From contig NZ_JADMJO010000016.1 in the NCBI RefSeq assembly GCF_018780385.1, positions 1-64,000 on the forward strand: a DNA stretch of 64,000 bases. Direction: 5' to 3'. Source of the stretch: Hydrogenophaga sp. Lineage in GTDB: Bacteria > Pseudomonadota > Gammaproteobacteria > Burkholderiales > Burkholderiaceae_C. The position numbers and the translations under genes were made by a program. Of this stretch, positions 17,275 through 25,812 are shown one piece after another. Positions within the stretch are counted from its first letter, which is position 1. Each line of letters opens with the position of its first letter. A model generated the notes under the pieces. The model was not told where the DNA came from and made no database searches. It saw only the letters and a program-made list of their open reading frames with translations.

Positions 17275-19485
17275 CTAGGTCTGAGCGCGAGCCGCCGCGA
17301 AATTCACGTACCAGTCCAGGCAGCCCGGGTTGGCCATCGCTTCGCGGTTGATGACCTTCTCCAGCGGCTGGCCAAGCAACAGCTTCTTGATCGGCAGCTC
17401 CTGCTTCTTGCCCGAGAGCGTGCGCGGGATCTCGGGCACCTGAAAGATCTCGTTGGGCACGAAGCGCGGCGACAGCGCGGTCTTGATGCTGTCATTGATG
17501 CGCTGGCGCGTCGCGTCGTCGAGCACCAGACCCTCGCGCAACACCACGAACAGCGGCATGTAGCTCTCGCGGCCCAGGTACTCGAGGTCGACCACCATCG
17601 AATCCATCACCTCGGGCAGCGCCTCGACCGCGCTGTAGAGCTCGCTGGTGCCCATGCGCAGACCGTGGCGGTTGATGGTGGCGTCCGAGCGGCCGTAGAT
17701 CACGCAGGAGCCGTCGGGGTGGATGCGCAGCCAGTCGCCGTGGCGCCAGACGGCGCCGGCCTCGTTGTCGAGATCACCGCCACCGGGCTTGCGGCCATGG
17801 CCAGCGGGGTACATGTCGAAGTAGCTGCCGAGCAGACGCTTGTTGCCGACGTCGCCCACAAAGTACAGCGGCATCGACGGGATGGGCTGCGTGCACACGA
17901 GCTCACCCACCTCGTCGCTCACTGGGAGACCCTGTTCGTTCCAAGCTTCCACGGCGCAGCCCATCAGGCGGCACTGCATGCGACCCGGGGTCTGAGGCAA
18001 GTCGCGGTTGCCGCCGATGAAGGCGCCGGCGAAGTCGGTTCCGCCCGAGATATTGCACCACCAGATGTCTTGTTCCTGCTCCGGCCGAGCCACCCCCCGT
18101 TCGGGCTGAGCCTGTCGAAGCCCTCTCTCCCGATCATCCTGAGCTTGTCGAAGGGCAGGCTCAGGGCGAACGGTATTGGCTTGGCACTCCCGCAATCTCC
18201 GGAACTGCTCGGTCCCCCACCTCTGCGCGTCTTCCGACAACGGTGAACCGGTGGTGCCCAACGCGCGCACCGCCGACAGATCCCCGCACGCCGAGAGGTC
18301 CACACCGGCCTTGAGGCAGTTCGCAAAAAACGCCGCGCCCGCGCCGAAGAAAGTCACGCCTTGCTCGGCCGCGAAGCGCCACAGCGTGGTCCAGTCGGGC
18401 TTGTCCCTGGCGCCACCGGGGTTGCCGTCATAGATCACGCAGGTGGTGCCGCCGAGCAGCCCGCCCACCTGCGCGTTCCACATCACCCAACCGGTGGAGC
18501 TGTACCAGTGGTATCGCTCGCCCCAGCTGTTGGGCTCATAACTGCAGCCGATGTCGTTGTGCAGGATCTTGAGCGCCAGCGCCACGATGGTGGTGCCGCC
18601 GTGGCCATGCACGATGGGCTTGGGCAGGCCGGTGGTGCCGCTCGAATACACGATCCACAGTGGGTGGTCGAAGGGCAGCCAGAGCGGTTCGAACTGCGCC
18701 ACGGCCGCGTCCATGCGCGATGTGGCCTCGGCAAACGCGGTGCAGGGTGCGGCGGCCTGCAGCGCGCGGTCTGCGGCAGCGGCGGCATCTTCAGCGTCAG
18801 CAGCCAGGTTGGTGTGCAACACCACATGGCGCACCGTGGGCAAGGCCGCGCGCAGTTCGGCCACCACGGCCAGGCGGTCGAAGTCGCGAGCGCCGTAGGT
18901 CACGCCATCGCACGCAATCAGCACCACCGGCTCGATCTGGCGGAAGCGGTCAAGCACGGCGTTGGTGCCCATGTCGGGTGCGCAGATGCTCCACACACCG
19001 CCGATGCTCACCGTGGCCAGGAAGGCCACCATGGCCTCCGGAATGTTCGGCAAATAGGCGGCCACGCGGTCACCGGGCTGCACGCCCTGGGCCTGCAGGT
19101 GCAGCGCCAGAGAGGCCACCTGGCGGCGCAGTTCGGGCCAGCTCATCTCCACATGGCGGCCCTTTTCGTTGCGGCTCACGATGGCCATGAAACCGGCCTC
19201 GTGGGCGGGCTGCACGTGGCGCAACACCTGCTGCGCGTAGTTCACCTGCGCACCCGGGAACCACTTGGCGCCGGGCATCACGTTGCGCTCCAGCACGGCG
19301 GTGTGCGGCGTGGGTGAGCGCATGTCGAAGTAGTCCCAGATGCTTTGCCAGAACGCATCGAGCTCCGTGGTGGACCAGCGCCAGAGTGCGTCGTAGCTGT
19401 CGAAATGCAGACCCCTCTGCTCCGCCAGCCACTGCTGGTAGAGCCGGATCTGCGGGGTGAAGGGAGGTGGGTTTGTCTCGTTCAT
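17275..19485 (-). CDS. Acetoacetate-CoA ligase, carrying an in-frame palindromic repeat
   Basis: This AMP-forming ligase activates acetoacetate to acetoacetyl-CoA. The adenylation motif YSSGTTGLPKPIVHGHGG, NISGGTDFAGAFIGG, YGRSDATINRHGLRMGTSELY and the C-terminal RTLSGKKQELPIKKLL place it in the acetoacetyl-CoA synthetase group. It is 736 residues, against about 650-680 for relatives. Residues about 439-463 (LRQAQDDRERGLRQAQPERG and flanks) are the translation of a dispersed palindromic repeat, inserted just before the IWWCNISGGTD core. The frame stays open, so a functional protein is plausible. It is divergent from a TetR gene and shares its operator region. AAAGGA precedes the ATG. Confidence 0.92.
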   Translation of the reverse strand: MNETNPPPFTPQIRLYQQWLAEQRGLHFDSYDALWRWSTTELDAFWQSIWDYFDMRSPTPHTAVLERNVMPGAKWFPGAQVNYAQQVLRHVQPAHEAGFMAIVSRNEKGRHVEMSWPELRRQVASLALHLQAQGVQPGDRVAAYLPNIPEAMVAFLATVSIGGVWSICAPDMGTNAVLDRFRQIEPVVLIACDGVTYGARDFDRLAVVAELRAALPTVRHVVLHTNLAADAEDAAAAADRALQAAAPCTAFAEATSRMDAAVAQFEPLWLPFDHPLWIVYSSGTTGLPKPIVHGHGGTTIVALALKILHNDIGCSYEPNSWGERYHWYSSTGWVMWNAQVGGLLGGTTCVIYDGNPGGARDKPDWTTLWRFAAEQGVTFFGAGAAFFANCLKAGVDLSACGDLSAVRALGTTGSPLSEDAQRWGTEQFRRLRECQANTVRPEPALRQAQDDRERGLRQAQPERGVARPEQEQDIWWCNISGGTDFAGAFIGGNRDLPQTPGRMQCRLMGCAVEAWNEQGLPVSDEVGELVCTQPIPSMPLYFVGDVGNKRLLGSYFDMYPAGHGRKPGGGDLDNEAGAVWRHGDWLRIHPDGSCVIYGRSDATINRHGLRMGTSELYSAVEALPEVMDSMVVDLEYLGRESYMPLFVVLREGLVLDDATRQRINDSIKTALSPRFVPNEIFQVPEIPRTLSGKKQELPIKKLLLGQPLEKVINREAMANPGCLDWYVNFAAARAQT
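18099..18171. repeat. Palindromic repeat element inside the acetoacetate-CoA ligase gene
   Basis: On the plus strand it reads GTTCGGGCTGAGCCTGTCGA at the left end, CCTGAGCTTGTCGAAGGG in the middle (18138-18155) and AGGCTCAGGGCGAAC at the right end (18157-18171). The outer 15-nt arms are complementary apart from two positions. The same sequence family forms the intergenic palindrome at 51595-51662. Confidence 0.8.
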
Positions 19486-19551
19486 GGCGTGGTCCTTTTT
19501 GCCATCAGGTTAACAGCGCAGTTCCGTTCCGTGGCGACTGCTGGCCTCGGG

Positions 19552-19589
19552 TTTGTACGGGTGTTCAACTTTTTTGTACAGCTGTTCAA
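19552..19589. promoter_or_regulatory. Tandem TetR-type operator candidates
   Basis: Two copies of TTTGTAC-N3-TGTTCAA occur at 19552-19568 and 19573-19589, spaced 21 bp start to start (two helical turns). The right copy, TTGTACAGCTGTTCAA (19574-19589), is a 16-bp palindrome with one mismatched pair. They lie in the 111-bp spacer between the divergent ligase and TetR genes, eight bases from the TetR start codon. This position fits control of both directions. Confidence 0.6.
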
Positions 19590-19596
19590 TATCGCC

Positions 19597-20343
19597 ATGC
19601 CCAGCCGCCACAGCCCCCGCACCGCTTCGCCTCGAACGAGCAAGGGCGCGGCGGCGTCGCGCCAAGCGCAGCGCCCCGACCGTCAACAGGCCATCCTGTT
19701 CGCGGCCGAAAAACTGTTTGCGCAGAGCGGCTACCACGCGGTGACGATCCGCCAGATCGCCGAAGAGGCCGGCGTGCCGCTGGCGCTGGTGGGTTACTAC
19801 TACGGCCCCAAACAAGACCTGTTCCACGCCATCTTTGCGCACTGGAACCAGACCATCGAGGAGCGCCTGGTCGCACTCGATGCCGCCTCGCACGATCCCG
19901 AGGACCCGCAGACGCTCACGCGCATCGTGGAGGCCTTCGTTGGCCCGGTCATCAAGCTGCGCTCCAGTCCCGAGGGCCACCACTACGCCCAGCTGGTGGG
20001 CCGCGAGCTGGCCTACAACAGCCAGGAGGCCGACCGCGTGCTGCGCGACTTCTTCGACCCCATGGCCCACCGCTTCATCGACGCCATGCACAGCGCACTG
20101 CCCCACGCCACGCGCGCGGACGTGGCCTGGGGCTATCAGTTCGCGCTCGGCGCGCTGCTGCACCACCTGGTGGACGACCGCGTCGCGCGCCTGTCGCTGG
20201 ACGTGAACCACCCTGGCGACCCCGCCGCGTGCGAGCGCCTGATCCGCTTCATCGTCGGTGGCCTGCGCGCCGCCCTGCCCATTCCGCCTCCTTCACTTTC
20301 GCCCCGCCCTTCGACCCCTTCCACCACAAGGAGACAACGATGA
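19597..20343 (+). CDS. TetR-family regulator of the adjacent catabolic operon
   Basis: This 248-residue protein has a basic N-terminal tail, then a TetR HTH (RQQAILFAAEKLFAQSGYHA, VTIRQIAEEAGVPLALVGYY, about residues 29-70), the YYYGPKQDLFHAIF turn, and a helical ligand domain. The start chosen is the ATG at 19597. The frame is open upstream, but that part overlaps the operator and the divergent ligase gene. The stop overlaps the next start as ATGA, coupling it to the ABC binding protein. It likely represses both itself with its operon and the divergent ligase, and senses a pathway intermediate. Confidence 0.9.
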   Translation: MPSRHSPRTASPRTSKGAAASRQAQRPDRQQAILFAAEKLFAQSGYHAVTIRQIAEEAGVPLALVGYYYGPKQDLFHAIFAHWNQTIEERLVALDAASHDPEDPQTLTRIVEAFVGPVIKLRSSPEGHHYAQLVGRELAYNSQEADRVLRDFFDPMAHRFIDAMHSALPHATRADVAWGYQFALGALLHHLVDDRVARLSLDVNHPGDPAACERLIRFIVGGLRAALPIPPPSLSPRPSTPSTTRRQR

Positions 20344-21281
20344 AACGACGCACCGCCCTGGCCGCCCTGGCCGCTGTTCCGGCCGCCATCAGCCTGCCCG
20401 CCTTCGCGCAGAGCGCCACCAAGATCGTGTTCGGCTACACCGCCGTGACCGACTTCGCCTCGGTGTTCGTCGCGGCCGAGAACGGCTACTTCAAGAAGCG
20501 CCAGCTCGACGTGGAGCTCAAGTTCATCCCGATCAACTCCACCATCCCGGCCGCGGTGCAGGCCGACTCGCTGCAGATCGGTGGCCCGACACCCAGCGTG
20601 TTCCTGCAATCGGTGGACGGCGGGCTGGACCACGTGGTGGTGGCCGGTGGCGGCGTGACCTCCAAGACCATCACCGGCTTCGGCCTGGTGGCCAAGGCCG
20701 GCAGCGGCATCCGCACCGCCAAGGACTGCGTGGGCAAGAAGATCGGCGTGCCCGGCCTGGGCGCCTTCCTGCACGTGACCTTCCGTGGCTGGCTCAAGAC
20801 GCAGGGCGTGGACTTCAAGACGGTGAACTTCGTCGAGGCCTCGTTCCCCCAACACGGCGACCTGCTGCGCGGCGGTTCGGTCGATGCGGTGGTCAGCGCC
20901 GATCCGTTCATGAGCCGCATCACCGACAGCGGCATCGGCTACGTGGCGTCCTACTACTCGACCTTCCTGCCCGAGAACCAGCCCACCATCATCCACACCG
21001 CGCGGCGCGACTGGGTGGCACAAAACGCCGGCGCGGCGCGCGCCTTCCGCGAGGCGGTGCAGGAAGCCGCCGCCTTCATGCAGCAGCCCAAAAACAACGA
21101 CGCGGTGCGCGCGGCCATCGGCAAATACATCAAGCTGCCGCCCGAAGTGATCGCCAAGATCCAGATCTCGCCCCCGGGACCGGTGGTCACCGAGAAGCAA
21201 CTCACCTACTGGGTCGACCTCATGAACGAGCAGGCCATGCTCAAGGGCAAGCCCGACGTGGCCCGCCTGATCGCGAAGTGA
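20340..21281 (+). CDS. ABC transporter substrate-binding protein, NMT1/SsuA-like
   Basis: This 313-residue periplasmic protein has a clear signal peptide (MKRRTALAALAAVPAAISLP, cleavage after AFA). The mature protein starts TKIVFGYTAVTDFASVFVAAENGYFKKR, as in NMT1/SsuA/TauA-type binding proteins. GLGAFLHVTFRGWLKTQGVD and SFPQHGDLLRGGSVDAVVSADPF line the two lobes. GGAG lies before the ATG. The next three genes supply the ATPase and two permeases. The ligand is unknown; the downstream cyclase and fumarylacetoacetase suggest an organic acid rather than a sulfonate or nitrate. Confidence 0.9.
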   Translation: MKRRTALAALAAVPAAISLPAFAQSATKIVFGYTAVTDFASVFVAAENGYFKKRQLDVELKFIPINSTIPAAVQADSLQIGGPTPSVFLQSVDGGLDHVVVAGGGVTSKTITGFGLVAKAGSGIRTAKDCVGKKIGVPGLGAFLHVTFRGWLKTQGVDFKTVNFVEASFPQHGDLLRGGSVDAVVSADPFMSRITDSGIGYVASYYSTFLPENQPTIIHTARRDWVAQNAGAARAFREAVQEAAAFMQQPKNNDAVRAAIGKYIKLPPEVIAKIQISPPGPVVTEKQLTYWVDLMNEQAMLKGKPDVARLIAK

Positions 21282-21294
21282 GCGCAACGCACCC

Positions 21295-22071
21295 ATGCCA
21301 CCCATGACCGATACCGTCCTGCACTTCGACCAGGTGGCGATCACCCTGGGTGGTCGGCAAATCCTCTCGCCCACGGAGTTGTCCCTTGGTCGGGGTGAAT
21401 TCGTCTGCGTGATCGGTCCCTCGGGTTGTGGCAAGACCACGCTGCTGCGCGCGGCCGCCGGTTTCGTGGCGCCCAGCAGCGGACGTGTGCTGCGCCAGGG
21501 CCAGGCCATCACCAGCCCCAGCCGCGAGGTGGCTTTTGTGTTCCAGGACTACGGGCGAGCCCTGCTGCCCTGGCGCACGGTGCAGGCCAACGTGAGCCTG
21601 GCGCTGGAAGCCGCGCAGGTGCCCGTGGCGGACCGTCCGGCTCGCATCGCGCGCGTGCTGCAGACGGTGGGTCTGAGCGCACACGCCGACAAGTTCCCGG
21701 CCCAGCTCTCGGGCGGCATGCAGCAGCGCGTGCAGATCGCGCGCTGCCTGGCGCAGCAGCCCGACGTGATGCTGATGGACGAGCCTTTCGGCGCGCTGGA
21801 TGCCATGACGCGCGAGACCCTGCAGGACGAGCTGGCCCGGCTGGTGCGCGAAGAAGGCCTCACGGTGATGTTCGTCACCCACGACCTGGAAGAAGCGCTC
21901 TACCTGGGCGACCGCGTGATCGCGCTGCGCAGCAACCCCACGCCCGACTTGCCCAGCCTCGCCGCGCTGATCGAGGTGCCACTGCCGCAGCCGCGCGACC
22001 AGCTCAGCACCAAGGAACACCCCGAGTTCCTGCGCTTGCGTCGCGAGCTGTACCACTACCTGGGGCACTAG
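21295..22071 (+). CDS. ABC transporter ATP-binding protein (SsuB/TauB type)
   Basis: This 258-residue ATPase has Walker A GPSGCGKTT (residues 41-49), a Q-loop in FVFQDYGRALLPWRTV, the signature LSGGMQQRVQIARCL, Walker B VMLMDEPFGALD and an H-loop in FVTHDLEEAL. It is preceded by the binding protein and directly followed by a permease start, the usual layout of NMT1-type importers. An ATG three codons in is an alternative start; neither has a strong ribosome binding site. Confidence 0.93.
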   Translation: MPPMTDTVLHFDQVAITLGGRQILSPTELSLGRGEFVCVIGPSGCGKTTLLRAAAGFVAPSSGRVLRQGQAITSPSREVAFVFQDYGRALLPWRTVQANVSLALEAAQVPVADRPARIARVLQTVGLSAHADKFPAQLSGGMQQRVQIARCLAQQPDVMLMDEPFGALDAMTRETLQDELARLVREEGLTVMFVTHDLEEALYLGDRVIALRSNPTPDLPSLAALIEVPLPQPRDQLSTKEHPEFLRLRRELYHYLGH

Positions 22072-22815
22072 ATGAAGGCCCTGGTTTTTCCAGCCGTTCT
22101 GCTCGGTGCACTCGAACTCTGGGCGCGCACCACCGGCCAGGGCAGCGACGCCATCGCCCCGCCCAGCGCCGCAGTGCGCGCCTTCGGTGGTGCGCTCATG
22201 GACGGCTCGCTATTGGAGGCCACGGCTTTCACGCTGGGCAGCGCCGCGCTGGGTCTGCTCATCGGTGCGATCGGGGGTTTGTTGCTCGGCACGCTGCTGG
22301 GCCTGTCGCGCCGCGCCGGGCAACTCGGTTACCTCAGCGTGGAGGTGGCGCGCCCGATCCCGTCGGTGGCGCTGATCCCGCTGGCGATGCTGGTGTTCGG
22401 CTTCGGCCTGCGCATGGAAGTGAGCGTGGTGGCCTTCGCCTGCCTGTGGCCCATGCTGGTGCTCACGCAGGCCGCTGTGTTGCAGGTGGAGCCGCGTTTG
22501 CTGGAGGTGGCGCGTGCACTGCAGCTCTCGCCGCTGCAGCGCTTCGCCTGGATCGTCGGCCCGGCCATCGTGCCGCGCCTGTTTGTGGCGCTGCGCCTGG
22601 GCGTGGCCATTGCGCTGGTGGTCGCCGTCACGGTGGAGATCGCGGCCAACCCGCACGGCATGGGCTACGCCATGATGATCGCGCAGCAGAGCCTGGACCC
22701 GGCGCTCATGCTGGCCTGGCTCGCGTGGATCGGTGTGGTGGGCTACGCCATCAATGTCGCGGCGCTGGCGCTGCAGCGTTGGGTGGCGCGCCGCATGGGG
22801 GAGCAGGCGGCATGA
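22072..22815 (+). CDS. ABC transporter permease 1
   Basis: This 247-residue inner-membrane permease has about six hydrophobic segments. The coupling-helix (EAA-like) region VEPRLLEVARALQLSPLQRFAWIVGP precedes IVPRLFVALRLGVAIALVVAV. The ATG directly follows the ATPase stop (TAGATG). The stop overlaps the start of a second permease, so the importer is probably a permease heterodimer. Confidence 0.9.
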   Translation: MKALVFPAVLLGALELWARTTGQGSDAIAPPSAAVRAFGGALMDGSLLEATAFTLGSAALGLLIGAIGGLLLGTLLGLSRRAGQLGYLSVEVARPIPSVALIPLAMLVFGFGLRMEVSVVAFACLWPMLVLTQAAVLQVEPRLLEVARALQLSPLQRFAWIVGPAIVPRLFVALRLGVAIALVVAVTVEIAANPHGMGYAMMIAQQSLDPALMLAWLAWIGVVGYAINVAALALQRWVARRMGEQAA

Positions 22816-23588
22816 ACCGGCTGCACAAAACCCTGTCGATGCTGGGCAGCGCCACCGGCTCGGTGCTGGTGCTCGGCGCTTTCATTGCCCTGTGGTGGGC
22901 GGCGAGCACCAGTGGCTGGGTCAACCGCGCCTTCCTGCCCACGCCGCAGGCCACGCTGGCCAGCCTGGTGCAGGGCCTGGCCGGCGGCGACCTCGCGGCC
23001 TACACCTGGGCCACGCTCAGCCGCATGGTCAGCGGCTGGGTGCTGGCCAGTGCGCTCGGCATCTCGCTGGGCGCGCTCATCGGCAGTTCGGCGCGGGCCC
23101 GCGAGTGGATCGCGCCCACGCTCGAATTCATCCGCCCGCTGCCGGCCTCGGCCGTGATGCCGCTGGCCATCGCGCTGTTCGGCCTGTCGGGCAACATGGT
23201 GCTGGCGGTGGTGGCGTTTGGCGCCATGTGGCCGGTGCTGCTGGCCACGCTGCACGGGCTGGCCAACGTGCACCAGCAGCTGCGCGAGGTGTCGCGCTCG
23301 CTGGAACTCAGCCACCTCAATTTCGTGCTCAAGATCGGCCTGCCCAACGCCATGCCCGACATCCTGGCCGGCATGCGCCTGTCGCTCACGGTCTCGCTCA
23401 TCGTCTCGGTGGTGGGCGAAATGATCGCCTCACAACCCGGCCTGGGCCAGGCGATTTTGCTGGCCGCGCGCTCGTTCCAGGCCAGCGAGCTGTTTGCCGG
23501 CATCGCGCTGCTCGGGGCCATGGGCTTCGTGAGCAACGTGCTGCTCGCCCTGGCTGAGCGATCCCTGCTGCGCTGGCAGCGACCTTGA
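22812..23588 (+). CDS. ABC transporter permease 2
   Basis: This 258-residue permease is paralogous to permease 1. It has six membrane segments, and the EAA-like loop HQQLREVSRSLELSHLNFVLKIGLP leads into NAMPDILAGMRLSLTVSLIV. The start overlaps the permease 1 stop (ATGA). Two distinct permease genes in one NMT1-type system are less common than one gene making a homodimer. Confidence 0.9.
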   Translation: MNRLHKTLSMLGSATGSVLVLGAFIALWWAASTSGWVNRAFLPTPQATLASLVQGLAGGDLAAYTWATLSRMVSGWVLASALGISLGALIGSSARAREWIAPTLEFIRPLPASAVMPLAIALFGLSGNMVLAVVAFGAMWPVLLATLHGLANVHQQLREVSRSLELSHLNFVLKIGLPNAMPDILAGMRLSLTVSLIVSVVGEMIASQPGLGQAILLAARSFQASELFAGIALLGAMGFVSNVLLALAERSLLRWQRP

Positions 23589-23606
23589 TTTCAACGCCCT
23601 CTGGAG

Positions 23607-24422
23607 ATGACCATGTCCCGCCGTTTTGTCGACCTCTCGATCTACCTTGAAAACGACGTGCTGAGCGACCCGCCGGCCTTCGCACCCAAGATCCAGTACT
23701 TCACCCACGAGCACACCTTCGAGCAGATCGAGCCCTTTTTCCCCGGCTTGAAAAAGGAAGACCTGCCCGATGGCGAAGGCTGGGCGGTGGAGTTGGTGCA
23801 GCTCTCCACGCACAACGGCACGCACCTGGATGCGCCCTACCACTTCCACTCCACCATGGACAAGGCGCTGGGCGAGAAGAAGCCCGCGATCGCGATCCAC
23901 GACGTGCCGCTGGAGTGGTGCTTTCAGCCCGGCGTGAAGCTGGACTTCCGCCACTTCGCCGACGGCTACGTGGTCACGGCTGCCGATGTGGAGGCCGAGT
24001 TGAATCGCATCGAGCACACGATCAAGCCGCTGGAAATCGTGGTGGTGAACACGCGCGCCGGCTCGCGCTACGGCCACGACGATTTTGTTTCGTCCGGCTG
24101 CGGCATGGGCTACGAAGCCACCATGTATTTGCTGGAGCGCGGCGTGCGCCTGACCGGCACCGACGCCTGGAGCTGGGACGCGCCCTTCGTGCACACCGCG
24201 CAGAAGTATGGTGAGACAAAAGACGCCTCGCTGATCTGGGAAGGCCACAAGGCCGGGCGCGACATCGGCTACTGCCACATCGAGAAGATGCACAACCTGG
24301 AGGCCCTGCCGGCCGACGGCTTCTTCATCAGTTGCTTCCCGCACAAGATCCGCGGCGCGTCCGCGGGCTGGACCCGCGCGGTCGCCATCTTCGACGACGC
24401 TCTGCAAGCCACCGCGGCATGA
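23607..24422 (+). CDS. Cyclase-family hydrolase (kynurenine formamidase-like fold)
   Basis: This 271-residue member of the cyclase family (PF04199-type) has the metal-binding motif H69-N-G-T-H73-L-D75-A-P-Y-H79. Members include kynurenine formamidase and isatin hydrolase, which hydrolyse cyclic or linear amides and lactone-like bonds. RAGSRYGHDDFVSSGCGMG and TGTDAWSWDAPF are further family-like sequences. It starts 18 nt after permease 2 (a second ATG two codons in is possible), and its stop overlaps the fumarylacetoacetase start. Context predicts a hydrolytic step before C-C cleavage. The exact substrate is unknown. Confidence 0.85.
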   Translation: MTMSRRFVDLSIYLENDVLSDPPAFAPKIQYFTHEHTFEQIEPFFPGLKKEDLPDGEGWAVELVQLSTHNGTHLDAPYHFHSTMDKALGEKKPAIAIHDVPLEWCFQPGVKLDFRHFADGYVVTAADVEAELNRIEHTIKPLEIVVVNTRAGSRYGHDDFVSSGCGMGYEATMYLLERGVRLTGTDAWSWDAPFVHTAQKYGETKDASLIWEGHKAGRDIGYCHIEKMHNLEALPADGFFISCFPHKIRGASAGWTRAVAIFDDALQATAA

Positions 24423-25750
24423 ACACCATGGAACTGAACCACACCCACGACCCCGAAGCGCGCAGCTGGCTCGAATCGGCCAACGCACCGGGCACCGACT
24501 TTCCGATCCAGAACCTGCCCTTCGGCGTGTTCCGCCGCCAAGGCTCCAGCGAGGCCTTCCGCGGTGGCGTGGCCATTGGTGATCAGGTGATCGACCTGGC
24601 CGCCATCGCGCGCGAAGGCGCGGTGTCCGGGCCGGCGGCGCAGGCGGTGAACGCCTGCACCGGCGACGCGCTCAACGACTTCCTGGCGATGGGGCCGACG
24701 GCTTGGCGCGCGCTGCGCCATGCGCTGTTTGATCTGCTCAAGACGGGGGCCAGCGGCCCGGGCGTGAACGCACTGCGCGCCAGCCTGGTGCCGCTGGCCG
24801 AGGTGGAGATGCGTGTGCCCACACGCATCGGCGACTACACCGACTTCTACACCTCCATCCACCACGCGCGCAACGTGGGCCGCGTGATCCGGCCCGACGA
24901 CCCGCTCTCGCCCAACTTCCAGTGGCTGCCGATCGCGTACCACGGTCGTGCCTCCAGCGTGGTGGTGAGCGGCACGCCGTTTCGCCGGCCGATGGGCCAG
25001 GCCATGCCGCCGGGCGCCAAAGCCCCCGTGTACGGCGCCTGCCGCCGACTCGATTTCGAACTCGAGATGGGCTTCTACATCGGCCCGGGCAACGCCATGG
25101 GCGAGCCCATCGCGCTCGCCGAGGCCGAGGACCACATCTTCGGCATGTGCCTGCTCAACGACTGGTCCGCGCGCGACCACCAGTTCTGGGAAATGAACCC
25201 GCTCGGTCCTTTCCTCGGCAAAAATTTCTGCACCACCGTCTCGCCCTGGATCGTGACGCTGGAGGCGCTCGCGCCCTACCGACTGCCGTTTGACCGACCC
25301 GCCACCGATCCGCAACCGCTGGCCTACCTGCAGGACCACACCAACCGCCGCCAGGGCGCCATCGACGTGCAGCTGGAGGTGCAGCTCGAATCGAGCCAGC
25401 ACCGCGAGCGCGGCATCAGCCCCGACCGCATCAGCGGCACGAGCTTTCGTCACCAGTACTGGACCATCGCGCAGATGGTGGCGCAGCACAGCGTGGGCGG
25501 CTGCAACCTGCAACCGGGCGACCTGCTGGGCACGGGCACCATCTCCGGCCCCACGCTGGACGAGGCCGGTGCCATCGTGGAACTCAGCCTGGGTGGCACG
25601 CGCAGCCTGCCGCTGCCCGGCACGGGTGAGGCGCGCACCTTCCTCGAAGACGGCGACGCCATCATCCTGCGCGGCTGGTGCGAGAGGCCGGGCGCGGCGC
25701 GCATCGGTTTTGGCGAAAGCCGGGGCGAGGTGCTGCCGGCAAACGGGTGA
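24419..25750 (+). CDS. fahA: Fumarylacetoacetase-like C-C hydrolase
   Basis: This 443-residue protein is a full-length fumarylacetoacetase rather than a short FAH-domain protein. It has an N-terminal SH3-like domain (FGVFRRQGSSEAFRGGVAIG), then the catalytic domain with DYTDFYTSIHHARNVGRVIR, WLPIAYHGRASSVVVSGT, RLDFELEMGFYIGPGN and NDWSARDHQFWEMNPLGPFL-type metal-site sequences. The known reaction splits fumarylacetoacetate to fumarate and acetoacetate. The start overlaps the cyclase stop (ATGA). There is no homogentisate dioxygenase gene nearby, so the substrate may be another beta-diketone acid. The acetoacetate-CoA ligase gene at the other end of the locus would consume the product. Confidence 0.92.
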   Translation: MNTMELNHTHDPEARSWLESANAPGTDFPIQNLPFGVFRRQGSSEAFRGGVAIGDQVIDLAAIAREGAVSGPAAQAVNACTGDALNDFLAMGPTAWRALRHALFDLLKTGASGPGVNALRASLVPLAEVEMRVPTRIGDYTDFYTSIHHARNVGRVIRPDDPLSPNFQWLPIAYHGRASSVVVSGTPFRRPMGQAMPPGAKAPVYGACRRLDFELEMGFYIGPGNAMGEPIALAEAEDHIFGMCLLNDWSARDHQFWEMNPLGPFLGKNFCTTVSPWIVTLEALAPYRLPFDRPATDPQPLAYLQDHTNRRQGAIDVQLEVQLESSQHRERGISPDRISGTSFRHQYWTIAQMVAQHSVGGCNLQPGDLLGTGTISGPTLDEAGAIVELSLGGTRSLPLPGTGEARTFLEDGDAIILRGWCERPGAARIGFGESRGEVLPANG

Positions 25751-25812
25751 GGCCACAGGCCAATCAGGCCGCTGCCTGAGGCCTCTGGCGCTTGTGACGT
25801 CTTGAGTCAGGG

